Shown: piece by piece, positions 9,615-17,500 of the stretch
Layout of the letters: each line of letters opens with the position of its first letter
Numbering within the stretch: position 1 is the first letter of the stretch
NCBI GenBank assembly: GCA_009663005.1
Contig: VIGQ01001771.1
Span: 15,001 to 32,500 of the forward strand
DNA: 17,500 bases
From: Actinidia chinensis
Taxonomy: Eukaryota; Streptophyta; Magnoliopsida; Ericales; Actinidiaceae
Direction: 5' to 3'
Made by a program: the position numbers and the translations under genes
Notes under the pieces: model-generated
Databases searched by the model: none
What the model was told of the DNA's origin: nothing
What the model saw: the letters and a program-made list of their open reading frames with translations, nothing else

Positions 9615-9943
9615 GTAAATGGCACGTTGTGCCCTTTCACTTTCACTAATATATCATTTTTCACCTTCACTTTCGATTGTGGATATCCACAAAACTAGGC
9701 CACGGGTCAATTTGACCATTTTATCTATCTTACGTTCAATTAATTAAGGATCAATTGTTTTTCTTTTCGTGAGGGGTCACATAATCTCTTTCCACCATTT
9801 GTTGGAACAAGAATAGATAAAAGAGCCATATATTAACACTTAAACTAAAAGTATAACATGTTAATTGACGTACAATCAAAAGTGAAGGGTACTTCAAAAG
9901 TGAAAATATAGTAAAAGTACAGCAATGCAAAAGTATAATTTAC
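9615..9943. mobile_element. possible foldback MITE, arms of about 75 bp
   Basis: The segment 9615-9686 resembles the reverse complement of 9865-9943. Both start GTAAAT and carry TTTTCACTT, CCTTCACTTTYGATTGT and intervening AT words in the same order, with several small gaps. No coding capacity. It adjoins the 3' end of the GST pseudogene. Target duplication not identified. Confidence 0.45.
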
Positions 9944-9951
9944 CAATTTTG

Positions 9952-10145
9952 ATTTAGTTTGCAGCATCTTCTTTTTAAACTCCCTGAGGATGTCATGACC
10001 TGTACTGGTAGGATTACACTCGGACACACTTGTCTTTTCGTGCACCGATTGAGCCAAGCAACAAGTTAGGGCACTCTGATTCCATGCTAAAGTTTTCCAC
10101 ATTGCCTCAAAACCAAATAGAACCAAGATATAAATGGGACTAGTA
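9952..10145 (-). pseudogene. GSTU pseudogene, 3' part of exon 2 (C-terminal helices)
   Basis: On the minus strand the segment starts LVPFISWFY, which joins on to the DTFGF segment at 11471 as in intact tau GSTs. It continues with FEA, GK and ECP-like residues, LVAWLNRCTKR, and in another frame KTSVSECNP and HDILREFKKKML, matching the usual C-terminal order of W-A-RC, ESVS-SLPD and EF-LKKK. At least two frameshifts and two stops are present. The open frame at 9845-10237 on this strand is partly this relic and not a gene of its own. Confidence 0.8.
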
Positions 10146-11458
10146 TTCCCCGTGCCTAAGAGCACTACGTCAAAAAAAAAAACAAGTATTTCATTAATTT
10201 TGATAATCTTCATCGCAAAAATAAAAATAAAAAACAATCACAAAATGGTAACTTAAGTAACGTTCTCAGAAAACTAATTAACTAAACTACTAATCTCATC
10301 TAAAAACTACAAAAGGATGGCTGTTTTTTGTTCAACCGTGACAACCCAAAACCCCTCGATGTGAACTTTTTTTTGACTTTCAACTTTACCCTCAATTCTT
10401 CCTCAAAACTATAATTTTGCCATTCAACCCTTTTATTATTTTTTTAATACGCCTTTATTCTTTTTTTAATACCCCTTAATTTTTTTATTTTTTTACTTTC
10501 ACTTCCGAATTGTATATAAAAAAAATTATGATAAAACTTTGTAACCCCTTTATTTTTATTTTTTCTTAATCCCTGATTATTGTTTTTTCTTTTTTCTTTC
10601 ACTTCAAATTTATATAAAAACAATATGATAAAAATTTATAACTTTTTTTACTCCCACCTTATGTTTTTTTATAAAAGAAAAAAATCTGAACAAAAATTTT
10701 TAATATTTTTTAAAAAATTTGATGGATTCATAATAGTTATATATTATTGTTATTTGAGAACTATTATTGAAAATTAATATTGTATTTTTTAGTAGTTTGA
10801 TTATATAAAAATATATAAAAAAAAATAATGAACTTTTACGTATCAATAGTAATTAAATTCAATATTACATAAAAACATTAACTTTTAATCAATATCTCCT
10901 CCTAAAGGAAAATTATATATTTTTTTTATAATTTGTTTATATAAAAATTCAGAAGTGGAAAGTAAAAAAAAAAAAAAGAATCAGGGTTATTAAAAAAAAG
11001 ACTCAAATAAGATAAAACAATCAAACCATAGAAATTAAAAAATATTAAAAATTGATTCATATTTTTTCTTTTATAAAAAAATATAAGGTGGGATTAAAAA
11101 AAATTATAAAATTTTATCATATTTTTTTAATACAAATTTGAAAGTGAAAGTAATGAAAAACAATAAGAATCATAAAAAAAGAAAGATTTATTAAAACTTT
11201 ATATAAAAAAAATTTATATAAAATTCGAAAGTGAAAGAAAAAAAGAAAAAGAATAAAGGGGTATTAAAAAAAAAATATACAAGGGTTTGAATGTGAAAGT
11301 AAGGGGAGGAGAAAAAGTGTGAATTGAAAGTGATATTTTTGAGCGGAAAAAAAATAATTTGAGTGAAATATGAGCCGTTGGATTAATTCAAATTAATTTC
11401 AACCGTAGATAGGGAGAGAGATATTTTGGATTCAATGTAGTTGTGATTTATAATATAG
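10146..11458. mobile_element. insertion in GSTU exon 2 carrying a long AT-rich inverted repeat
   Basis: GST similarity stops at 11455 and resumes at 10145, so this 1.3 kb is extra DNA. Its core is a large foldback: 10365-10724 matches the reverse complement of about 11027-11345. Shared marks are ACTTTCACTT-C-AATT (10495-10511 and 10596-10611; complements at 11134-11150 and 11221-11237) and a CCCACCTTAT word (about 10652; complement about 11087). The loop (about 10725-11026) holds a third right-hand copy at 10945-10963. TTCAACCGT occurs on both sides (10331-10339 and 11398-11406) in the same orientation and could be a 9-bp target duplication, but the ends next to it are not inverted repeats. 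No coding capacity. Confidence 0.75.
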
Positions 11459-11618
11459 ATGATTGCCAAATACATAAACCCAAAGGTGTCACCCCCAAAG
11501 TAAGCCTTGTCTCTACGTTCTCCTTCCAACAGCTTAAAAGCGCCATGAGCCTCATTCTTTGCTGCCGCTGGTCTTTGCCTTTGGATAACTATGCTTGCCT
11601 CCCAAAGCTATATGTCTG
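11455..11618 (-). pseudogene. GSTU pseudogene, 5' part of exon 2 with intron acceptor
   Basis: On the minus strand TATTTTACAG (ending at 11616) is a good 3' splice site, and the exon starts at 11615. It reads YSFGRQA, an in-frame stop where tau GSTs usually have tryptophan, then SKGKDQ, a frameshift, AAAKNEAHGAFKLLEGE and DKAYFGGDTFGF. The last motif is highly characteristic of tau GSTs. Similarity ends near 11455 at the border of the inverted-repeat insertion. The intron position matches the single conserved intron of the tau class. Confidence 0.9.
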
Positions 11619-11802
11619 TAAAATATACCATATACTAAGGTGTGAAGGCGCGAAATAGCATTGGGCAAATAGAAAAAAATTGAAAAATGTAACAACTTAT
11701 CCTGGGCATTGGTTAAATTTTTTTAAAATACTTGTACATTCATCTAGGAGGTTGAACAGTCAATGAAGGTACATGAATTTTATGTATTCTTAATTAATTC
11801 AC

Positions 11803-11886
11803 ATGAGCACTCTTTAGCAAAACCAATATAAAACTATGCCAAGATAAATAATTTGAAATTCAACCATTTTGTCTAAGGACACCCAT
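11803..11886. mobile_element. possible 84-bp MITE in the GSTU intron
   Basis: ATGAGCACTCTTTAGCAAAA (11803-11822) resembles the reverse complement of the right end, ATGGGTGTCCTTAGACAAAA (11867-11886). The short AT-rich centre and paired ends fit a very small TIR element. No target duplication is visible. Confidence 0.4.
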
Positions 11887-12008
11887 AAAAAACAACTATT
11901 TTTTTTAATTTTTTTTTGAATGTTTGATGGAATTTACCATTGAGGACAAAGTCAAAATTGAGAATTCTCTCCACACCCACTCTAATTCCACCCGTCCACC
12001 ACTACAAT

Positions 12009-13046
12009 TAGGTTGTCCATGGGTCGGATTTTTTGGGGTCGGGTCGGGTCGGGTCAACCCGACATATAACTTTCAATCTGAAAAATGTCACCCGACCCCG
12101 ACCCGAAATTGATTGGGTACCCGACTAATCGGGCCGTCGGGTGGACTAAGTGTTGCTATAATATGGGCCCAAAAAAATCTATAATCAAACCCAAATCCAA
12201 ATCAAACAGGACAGTATAATCAAACCCCAAAAATGTGTAAAATCTAAACCCCGTAAGACAAATTTTTAAATTGATTTTTAAGGCTGACAATAATTGCCGC
12301 ACAAGACGATAAAGCAACCCAAACAGAATAATCAATAGGTTCTTCATAGAGGAGAGAGAGAAGAAGCTAGTGGCCCCATGAAAGTTTAAATGTTGCAATG
12401 CACTCTGTAAGACAGATACCAGAGAGAGATGTTTGAGAAGAAATTGATTTGACCCTATTATGTTTCTTACTTATTAGATACACTTTGACAAGAAAGCTTT
12501 GATCTTTCTTCTTCAGTGCTGTACAAGTTGGCTTTGCTCCAGAAGAAGACTTTTTATCAATAGAAAACAGAGGTGATTAATCCCCTGTTCCCTTCTCTCT
12601 CTACTTGTGAAGTGATCTTCTCAATTATTTTTCAGTGTCTGTTTGAGATGGTTTCACAAACAGGAAGAATTTTATGTCCATTTAAAGGATGGAACAATCA
12701 CATGCCTTAACTTCTCGTAGATTCATGCATTCGTCCTAGGAATATAATTTTTTCTTCATGTTCTTACTGCAACTTAGACCCGGATGAAGTTGGCAGAGGA
12801 AGAAGAGAGAGAGGGGGGGAGTGAGAAATAAGGAAATTAGGGGTTGGAAAAGCTGTTTATAATGGGTTGTTAGGGTTGGGTTGGTCACCCGATTTTTAAA
12901 ATTTACTTCACCCGCCACCCGACCCAACTTTTGTCAGGTTTATTTTTTTTTAAACCGAAACCGACACCCGACCCAATTATGAACCCAACCAAAGGTGTTT
13001 TTAGGGTAGGGTAGGGTCGAGTGGGTCGGGTCTTGAACAGCCCCTA
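12009..13046. mobile_element. hAT-like non-autonomous element with GGGTCGGGTC subterminal repeats
   Basis: The left end reads TAGGTTGTCCATGGGTCGG, and the reverse complement of the right end reads TAGGGGCTGTTCAAGACCCG; these are imperfect TIRs. ACTACAATTA stands at 12001-12010 and again at 13046-13055, which includes an 8-bp target duplication (ACTACAAT or CTACAATT depending on where the end is drawn). Both ends carry many ACCCGACCC or GGGTCGGGTC repeats (12018-12140 and 12870-13036), the subterminal binding-site pattern of plant hAT elements. The roughly 700-bp interior (about 12150-12865) has no transposase match and has gene-like composition, perhaps captured host sequence. It lies in the intron region of the GST pseudogene. 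Confidence 0.88.
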
Positions 13047-13055
13047 CTACAATTA

Positions 13056-13430
13056 CCATCACCACGGGCTAGCACGGCCCAACCTTCTCCCCAAACCAAG
13101 TTTTTTCAATTGAAATTCGTTGAATGGGGATCAAAAGACGGCGTGGTAGATGGTGGTGTCTAGTTCGTCACACTTCCTCTCTCAATTAATTTTGAACTTT
13201 CTGCAATGCATAATTGATTTTTGCATTTCATGTTAAAAGATTTGAAATAAAACATTTCCCTTTAAAAAGTGAAGTTATGGTGGAAAAACGTTTTCATTTT
13301 GATAAAATACAAGAAAATATAGAAGAGGTTTTCTTTTCTTTTTTAGTTTTAGCCTTAACGTACAGGCATATATGGATTTTTTCTTTTTTTTTCTTTTTTT
13401 TTTTGTTGACATTTGTGGAAATTAAGGGAA
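13056..13430. other. no gene seen; probable GSTU intron remains
   Basis: Lying between the hAT-like element and the 128-bp MITE, this holds AT-rich sequence with long T runs (13379-13404) and no coding similarity. By position it should be intron of the GST pseudogene. The open frame at 13214-13435 is low-complexity and not credible. Confidence 0.5.
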
Positions 13431-13558
13431 GATAAACGAACCAAATTATCCAAGTTCGGCTTATTAAACACTCGTTTGAAAATTGGTTTGATTGATAAAC
13501 AAATTAAGCTTAAACTTTCAAATTAAGATTGAATAATCTACTGATTAATTCGTTTATC
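13431..13558. mobile_element. 128-bp MITE truncating GSTU exon 1
   Basis: GATAAACGAA at 13431-13440 is exactly repeated in inverse at 13549-13558, with weaker pairing inside. The interior has AAGTTCGGCTTATTAAAC, a word type seen in plant hAT-like MITEs. GST exon similarity stops within a few bases of its right border. No clear target duplication. Confidence 0.6.
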
Positions 13559-13559
13559 A

Positions 13560-13831
13560 TGGGGCTCCATCGTAGTATCACTAGGCAAAAGAGAAGATTT
13601 TACTTCCAAACTTCATCAATGTATTAGATAATGATGAGGGACTCGCATATGGGTTTTCCGGATCAACACTGGGATTTTCTTGTTAACTGTGTTCATCTTC
13701 ACCAGCATCGGACTCTTGTACAATAGGTTCTCTTCCCTCGACTCGTACTCTATTCCTTTCTCAGCCAAGGCAATTCTCAGCGTCATCCCAAAGGGCTGGC
13801 CAAAAGTCTAATAGAAGAACTTCGTCGGCAT
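13560..13831 (-). pseudogene. GSTU pseudogene, exon 1 (N-terminal thioredoxin-fold domain)
   Basis: The start is the ATG on the minus strand at 13831-13829, giving MADEVLLLDFW. After a one-base loss it continues PFGMTLRIALAEKGIEYE and KSPMLVKMNTVNKKIPVLI, the glutathione-binding fold of tau GSTs. The SPFG serine is the usual catalytic residue; here the frame breaks exactly there. After another shift it reads GKPICESLIII, a stop, then YIDEVWK, where the ES pair normally binds the glutamyl part of glutathione. A final shift gives SSLLPSD before similarity ends at the MITE border (13558). Conservation is high apart from the breaks, suggesting fairly recent loss. Confidence 0.92.
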
Positions 13832-14199
13832 TAATGAAAGAAGTATTGGAAAAAATATGGCAAACACAAAATTTCAAAAATAATTTCCATTGATAACAAA
13901 AGATACATATAGTAAAGTTGAATTTATAATTACAAAACAGAATTTACGAACCAAGTCCTGCAAACGTAGTTTTCCCTAAAAAAATTTTTCCTTGCCGCTA
14001 ACAAGGGTGTTGTAGGCTTTTGTCAACGTCGTTTTCTCAGGATAAACGGCTCGACCGCTATTTCCGTAACACACCGAGGTAGCCTTGCGAACTAAACCTA
14101 CGTCTGCCTTTTTTTTATTTCTTTAACATCCACGTTCGAGTATTGGCTGTCACCTCCTCAGTAAATTCGTGGTTAAGGAACATGCTACTGGTTTCTCTT
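13832..14199. other. upstream region of the GSTU pseudogene, no gene seen
   Basis: This should contain the old promoter of the GST gene (minus strand). A TATA-like ACTATATGTATC stands near 13906-13917, about 80 bp upstream of the start, but I would not call it a promoter with confidence. A less AT-rich block at about 13980-14110 is distinct in composition and I could not identify it. Confidence 0.4.
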
Positions 14200-14442
14200 T
14201 ATTAATATATAGGATTCAAGGCAGAATCATTTATCCTATTATACTATTAAAAAAATTCAGTAGACTGTGAAAATGCAGAGTTTATCTTCAATTGGAGTTC
14301 ATATAAACAAAAGGAGTTTTGGTTGAATTCATCTTTTATGTGTTGATCTGATGACAACCTTATTTTTCTATTGACCTATACAAGTGAGAGATCCTCCAAA
14401 GTCCCATCTTATTCATACCGAATTTATGTAAATTCTCAACAA
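14200..14442 (-). repeat. possible copia-type LTR fragment
   Basis: On the minus strand a purine tract (ATGGGGGGATT, about 14443-14453) is followed by TGTTGAGAATTTACATAAAT and a GGGACTTTGGAGGATCTCTC segment, resembling the end of a copia internal region running into an LTR. Its other end is not resolved and may lie further left. If right, the gypsy element at 14491 landed about 48 bp inside that copia element. Confidence 0.35.
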
Positions 14443-14490
14443 TCCCCCCATGATGAATTGGCAGACAAATCGACGGCAAATTACAAAGCT

Positions 14491-16455
14491 TGTAATGACC
14501 GCCCGCTGCCTACGTGGCTTCCCGCGGCATCGAGCGTCGTCACTCTCCGATTTTTTTCCTCGTAAAATTTTCTTTAAAACTTTTTGTTTCTTTTCTTTAA
14601 AAACTTTCGCGTGTGCGAAAGCGAAACATATAAATTTATTTTTGGATCAATAAAATTCAATATTAAAAAAATTCATTCATATTTGAAATACATGCCCATG
14701 ACGGTAGGGAGACTGTACCTGTCTTACATTCATACATACTTCCAATATCATTAGATATTCAAAAGCCATCGGACTTTCTAGTCCGGCTATACTACATAAT
14801 TCGTTGTTCGTATTACATAACATGGTTCTAAAATTTACTTCACTTACTTTCCTTGTATCACCTGAATTTGTCATAAATAATATTTCAAGCCACATTTGCT
14901 TAATTGTATAAAATCATAATCGCTACATAGGTTTTTATAATACATATCAAAACAGAAAAATAACCATTGTAGATGCATATAACATACATAGGCGTGAAGA
15001 AGATAAAATATTTAATCTTTTGTTGCAATAATTTATTCAAATTCAGCTTGTACTTGTATTTTGACTATAATCCGAGTCACATAATCTTGAAACATATATT
15101 TAGCACTATGAACCTCCCGTTCTTAATCGGTGCTTTGATACCGTGATTTTCACATAACACGCCCCTTGGGTCGGGGCATGCCGGCCAAGTACCTTCCAAA
15201 AGGTAAAACATGTGGTACATAGGCATATATATACAAAAATCTTTTCAAAACATTCCTCTAGCCATGGATTTGTTTGCCGTAACATAACATAAAAAGTTTC
15301 CTACATATATCATGTATAAAGTAATTTACTCTACTTTAGACATAGGTTACTTACATTGCTTGCTTGGGCTATTGTGTTAAAACTCGATTTTTTGTCCTTA
15401 GGCTAATCAGATCGATTCTTTAGACATTTCATTGTTGACATAATTAACGATTAATATCTTTATTAAGTGTTTATAATGTAACTAAGTTTATTTTTCAAGT
15501 ACTCTAGGCCTAACCATACCTGTTGGTTATTTAAAAATTAATTTTTTATAAAGCCTAAACTAGTTAGAAAATTTCAACTCGCTGAACTGAAAAATCAAGA
15601 ATTCAGTTTTTTCTCCGACAGTGGGTTTAAGAATAACAACCTAACGTAACTCAATTTTGCTACTTGAATTTCCAAGCTATTTTGACCCATTAAACTTGAA
15701 ACTGGAAAAATCCTCATTTCACGAAAACATGTATATATTTAAGTATATTTCATAGGAACTTGAATCACATCAAATAGATATCGTATGAGAGAGTTGTGTC
15801 CCAAAATAACTACTACTGTTGGTCTGGGAGTAAAAATCGGTATTTCAATCCATACGCAAATTTGATTCCAGAAAAGATTTCAAAATGATAAAATTTTTGG
15901 ATATCTTGACAGATTATTTCACTAAACATGAGTTGGCAATAATCGATTTAACATATGAGAATTTACAAGGAATGAGAAAGAATTTGAATTTACCTCAATA
16001 AATGTTTCTCTTTCCTCTTCCCTTTGGCTTGATTTCTCTCTTCTGTTTTCCCTTCTCTTTTCTTCTCTCTCGTTCTCAGTTACTCTCTCTCTCTTATTTA
16101 CCACAATACAAACCGAATTCCCACCCACTACACGTATATATAAATATTCTATTAATATCTTTATATTGTTTAGTTTATTTTTCTTTTTCCTTTTTTATTT
16201 TATTTTGCAAAGACACCATGATGATATTTTTATTTTTATTTATTATTATTATTTTTTTTTCACCGAAAAGGAACAACAGATCTGTCACTCTTGTCCTAAA
16301 ATTGCACTTTGTCCCCTAACTTAATCTCCTCTAAATTTATCCCAACAGTTATAAATCTTTCAATTTAACCCGCAAAATAAATTACATGCCTTAAATTAAA
16401 TTACAAAAGTTTTTATTTCTGAAATAATTAAAGGTAATAGAGTTGGGATAGTACA
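14491..16455 (-). repeat. 3' LTR of the gypsy element
   Basis: On the + strand it begins TGTAATGACC and ends TTGGGATAGTACA, so both termini are TG...CA and nearly palindromic. Its right (sense 5') border is set by the purine tract and pol relic next to it. It is 1965 bp against 1938 bp for the solo LTR at 3564-5501, and the two align along most of their left half. A short inverted repeat inside a GTACC context is kept in both (15191-15204 here). A CT-rich block (about 16005-16100) beside TATATAAATA may mark the promoter on the minus strand. Confidence 0.88.
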
Positions 16456-16470
16456 TTCTTCCCTCTGTAA
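16456..16470 (-). other. polypurine tract of the gypsy element
   Basis: On the minus strand ACAGAGGGAAGA directly precedes the LTR start (TGTACTATCCC), the normal position and composition for the plus-strand primer. Just upstream are GAGGATAAAAATTTTT residues, which commonly close plant gypsy elements. Confidence 0.8.
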
Positions 16471-16499
16471 AAATTTTTATCCTCAACTTGTTATTTGCA

Positions 16500-17500
16500 T
16501 TACGTTTTGAAGAGGAAAAGGATAGCAAGTCGCATTTTGTCTCCCTCCCCATGTCGACTCTTCCTTTGGTGATTCCGCATTAAAACTCGTTACAAGGCGG
16601 AATAACCTGTTCCGAAGCACTGATCACATTGGTCTAAAATTGAATGGGTTGCTCGACATACTGGACAAATCTTCTCGTATTTTAAAGGGGTTGGTATTCA
16701 ATAACGGGGCTTGGGTCGTTGAGGATGGAGAAGTGAGGACGGGAGGAGGAGAAGTAAGGAAGGGATGTGAGAGGAGAGAGGGAGGTGTAGACATACTTTT
16801 TCAACATCGAAATGTGTAAAATTGTGAACGTTTACCAATTCCGGTGGCAAGGCAAGGCTAATAGGCAACTGGGCCTACCTCTCCAGAATTTTAAAGCGTC
16901 CAATAAAAACTGGAATTCAGTTTCCTTTCATTCCAAAACGAATTGATACCCCTTGATGGGGATAGCTTCAAAATTACGTGATCTTCTGCAGAATTTCTAA
17001 ATATTTCCTACGCTTGTCGGCATAGCTCTTTTTGACGATTTGGGTGCTATGATGCGTTGTGTAATCAAAGCAATCTTTTTGTGGTTTCTGTATAATTTGA
17101 GGACCTAGGACCGTCTTCTTCCCCAACTTCAGTCCAACAAATAAGGGATGACATTTTTCTTTCATATAATCGTCAAATGGGGCATCTGAATGCGCGCTTG
17201 AAACTGTTTGTTAAAGTAAATTCTACTACGGTAAATGCTCTTCCCAACCTCCTTTGAGTCAACATGACATAGCCATAGTCAAATCGTTTAGTATCTGGAA
17301 TCTTTCCTCTCCGAAGTCCGCCGTCTGTTGAGGGGGGAAAAATAGATACTAAAAGATCAATGAGTTCCTATAGCCACTTGCAAATTTTTCCAAAACTATG
17401 ATAACAAACCTCGGTTCGGATCTGATATGATAGACATAGGTGTTCCATGAAGGCGATGATTCCCTTTATGTATAGGTTAGCAAGTGTATCCCAATCCTTG
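16500..17500 (-). pseudogene. gypsy pol relic: integrase core, C-terminal domain and chromodomain-like tail
   Basis: Reading on the minus strand: MSIISDPN (about 17436-17413) contains the second catalytic aspartate region of the integrase core, followed by FWKNLQVAIGTH; a degraded QTDGQSERT-type stretch near 17325; CHPLFVG and LGPQIIQ (about 17150-17090); KKSYADKRRK (about 17030-17000), the classic sequence before the C-terminal domain; GDHV- and LSPSRG-like residues; GEVGPVAY (about 16890-16868); and finally PKEESTWGG (about 16570-16545), matching the end of a chromodomain. Stops and frameshifts interrupt it throughout. The start lies outside the window. Chromodomain-bearing gypsy elements are common in plants; the exact lineage is not determined. 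Confidence 0.87.

Larger units (their letters stand above)
9952..13831 (-). pseudogene. tau-class glutathione S-transferase pseudogene, dismembered
   Basis: Three separate minus-strand segments together cover nearly a whole plant tau GST, in the right order. Such enzymes conjugate glutathione to electrophiles in the cytosol, with an N-terminal thioredoxin-fold glutathione domain and an all-helical C-terminal domain, about 220-230 residues encoded in two exons. Segment 1 (13831-13560) holds the start and N-terminal domain, segment 2 (11618-11455) an intron acceptor and the start of exon 2, and segment 3 (10145-9952) the C-terminal helices. At least three frameshifts and several stops are visible. 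A MITE cuts the end of exon 1, a 1.04 kb hAT-like element lies in the intron, and a 1.3 kb insertion splits exon 2. About 15 residues at the exon 1 end are missing. No other GST copy is in the window. Confidence 0.88.
14491..17500 (-). mobile_element. Ty3/gypsy (chromovirus-like) retrotransposon, 3' part, continues past window
   Basis: Reading on the minus strand from the window edge, degenerate pol integrase leads into a chromodomain-like tail, a purine tract and a 1.97 kb LTR. Integrase as the last pol domain places it in Ty3/gypsy. The bases next to its 3' end are AAGCT (14486-14490), so a matching pentamer would be expected beyond the 5' LTR outside the window. Stops and frameshifts are frequent. 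Confidence 0.9.

Noticed and set aside
9845..10237. 130-residue minus-strand open frame as an intact gene
   Set aside because: Its middle is the frameshifted C-terminal end of the GST pseudogene and both ends are unrelated AT-rich DNA.
12868..13020. TTAGGGTTGGG and TTTTAGGGTAGGG words resembling plant telomere repeats
   Set aside because: They are few, irregular and mixed with GGGTCGGGT words that belong to the subterminal repeats of the hAT-like element.
16002..16319. 105-residue hydrophobic open frame
   Set aside because: It is a low-complexity pyrimidine-rich part of the gypsy LTR, matching the same kind of block in the solo LTR.
3564..16455. One giant element bounded by the two gypsy LTRs
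   Set aside because: The left LTR sits inside a copia protease whose remaining coding sequence follows directly, and the right LTR has gypsy pol on its outer side; they are separate insertions.
1..17500. tRNA, rRNA, microRNA or CRISPR-like arrays
   Set aside because: No cloverleaf with the conserved tRNA boxes, no rRNA core sequence and no regularly spaced identical repeats were seen; the inverted repeats present fit transposable elements better.

Overview
The window reads as nuclear DNA of a flowering plant. It is AT-rich, full of poly-A/T runs and microsatellites, and has no intact gene on either strand. Everything recognisable is a transposable element or a broken gene: a Ty1/copia retrotransposon, a Ty3/gypsy retrotransposon with a related solo LTR, several small terminal-inverted-repeat (TIR) elements, and a shattered tau-class glutathione S-transferase (GSTU) gene. 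GSTU is a plant-specific class. I cannot name the species. There are no bacterial-type operons, rRNA, tRNA or CRISPR arrays.

Layout. 1-980: intergenic DNA with two possible decayed DNA elements. About 985-8751: one old copia element on the + strand with LTRs, a degraded primer site, gag, protease, integrase, reverse transcriptase/RNase H and a purine tract, full of stops and frameshifts. It has taken three later insertions: a Mutator-type MITE (1701-1931, 9-10 bp target duplication) in the leader, a hAT-type MITE (2264-2625) in gag, and a 1.94 kb gypsy solo LTR (3564-5501) in the protease. Without these the element is about 5.2 kb, a normal copia size.

8752-14490: decayed DNA holding a GSTU pseudogene on the minus strand (13831 down to about 9952). 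The start codon and N-terminal half are at 13831-13560. An intron acceptor and the start of exon 2 are at 11618-11455. The C-terminal end is at 10145-9952. The pieces are separated by a 128 bp MITE, a 1.04 kb hAT-like element with GGGTC-rich ends and a clear target duplication (12009-13046), and a 1.3 kb insertion in exon 2 carrying a long AT-rich inverted repeat (about 10365-11345).

14491-17500: the 3' end of a gypsy element on the minus strand. It has a complete LTR (14491-16455), a purine tract, and the C-terminal part of pol with integrase core and a chromodomain-like tail, continuing past the window. Its LTR belongs to the same family as the solo LTR at 3564-5501 and has the same orientation. 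It may have landed just inside another copia-type LTR fragment (about 14200-14442).

Nothing here is likely to make a functional protein. The value of the window is its insertion stratigraphy. I saw no sign of an undescribed biological system; the most unusual structures are the long inverted repeat inside the GST exon and the composite hAT-like element with unexplained internal sequence.
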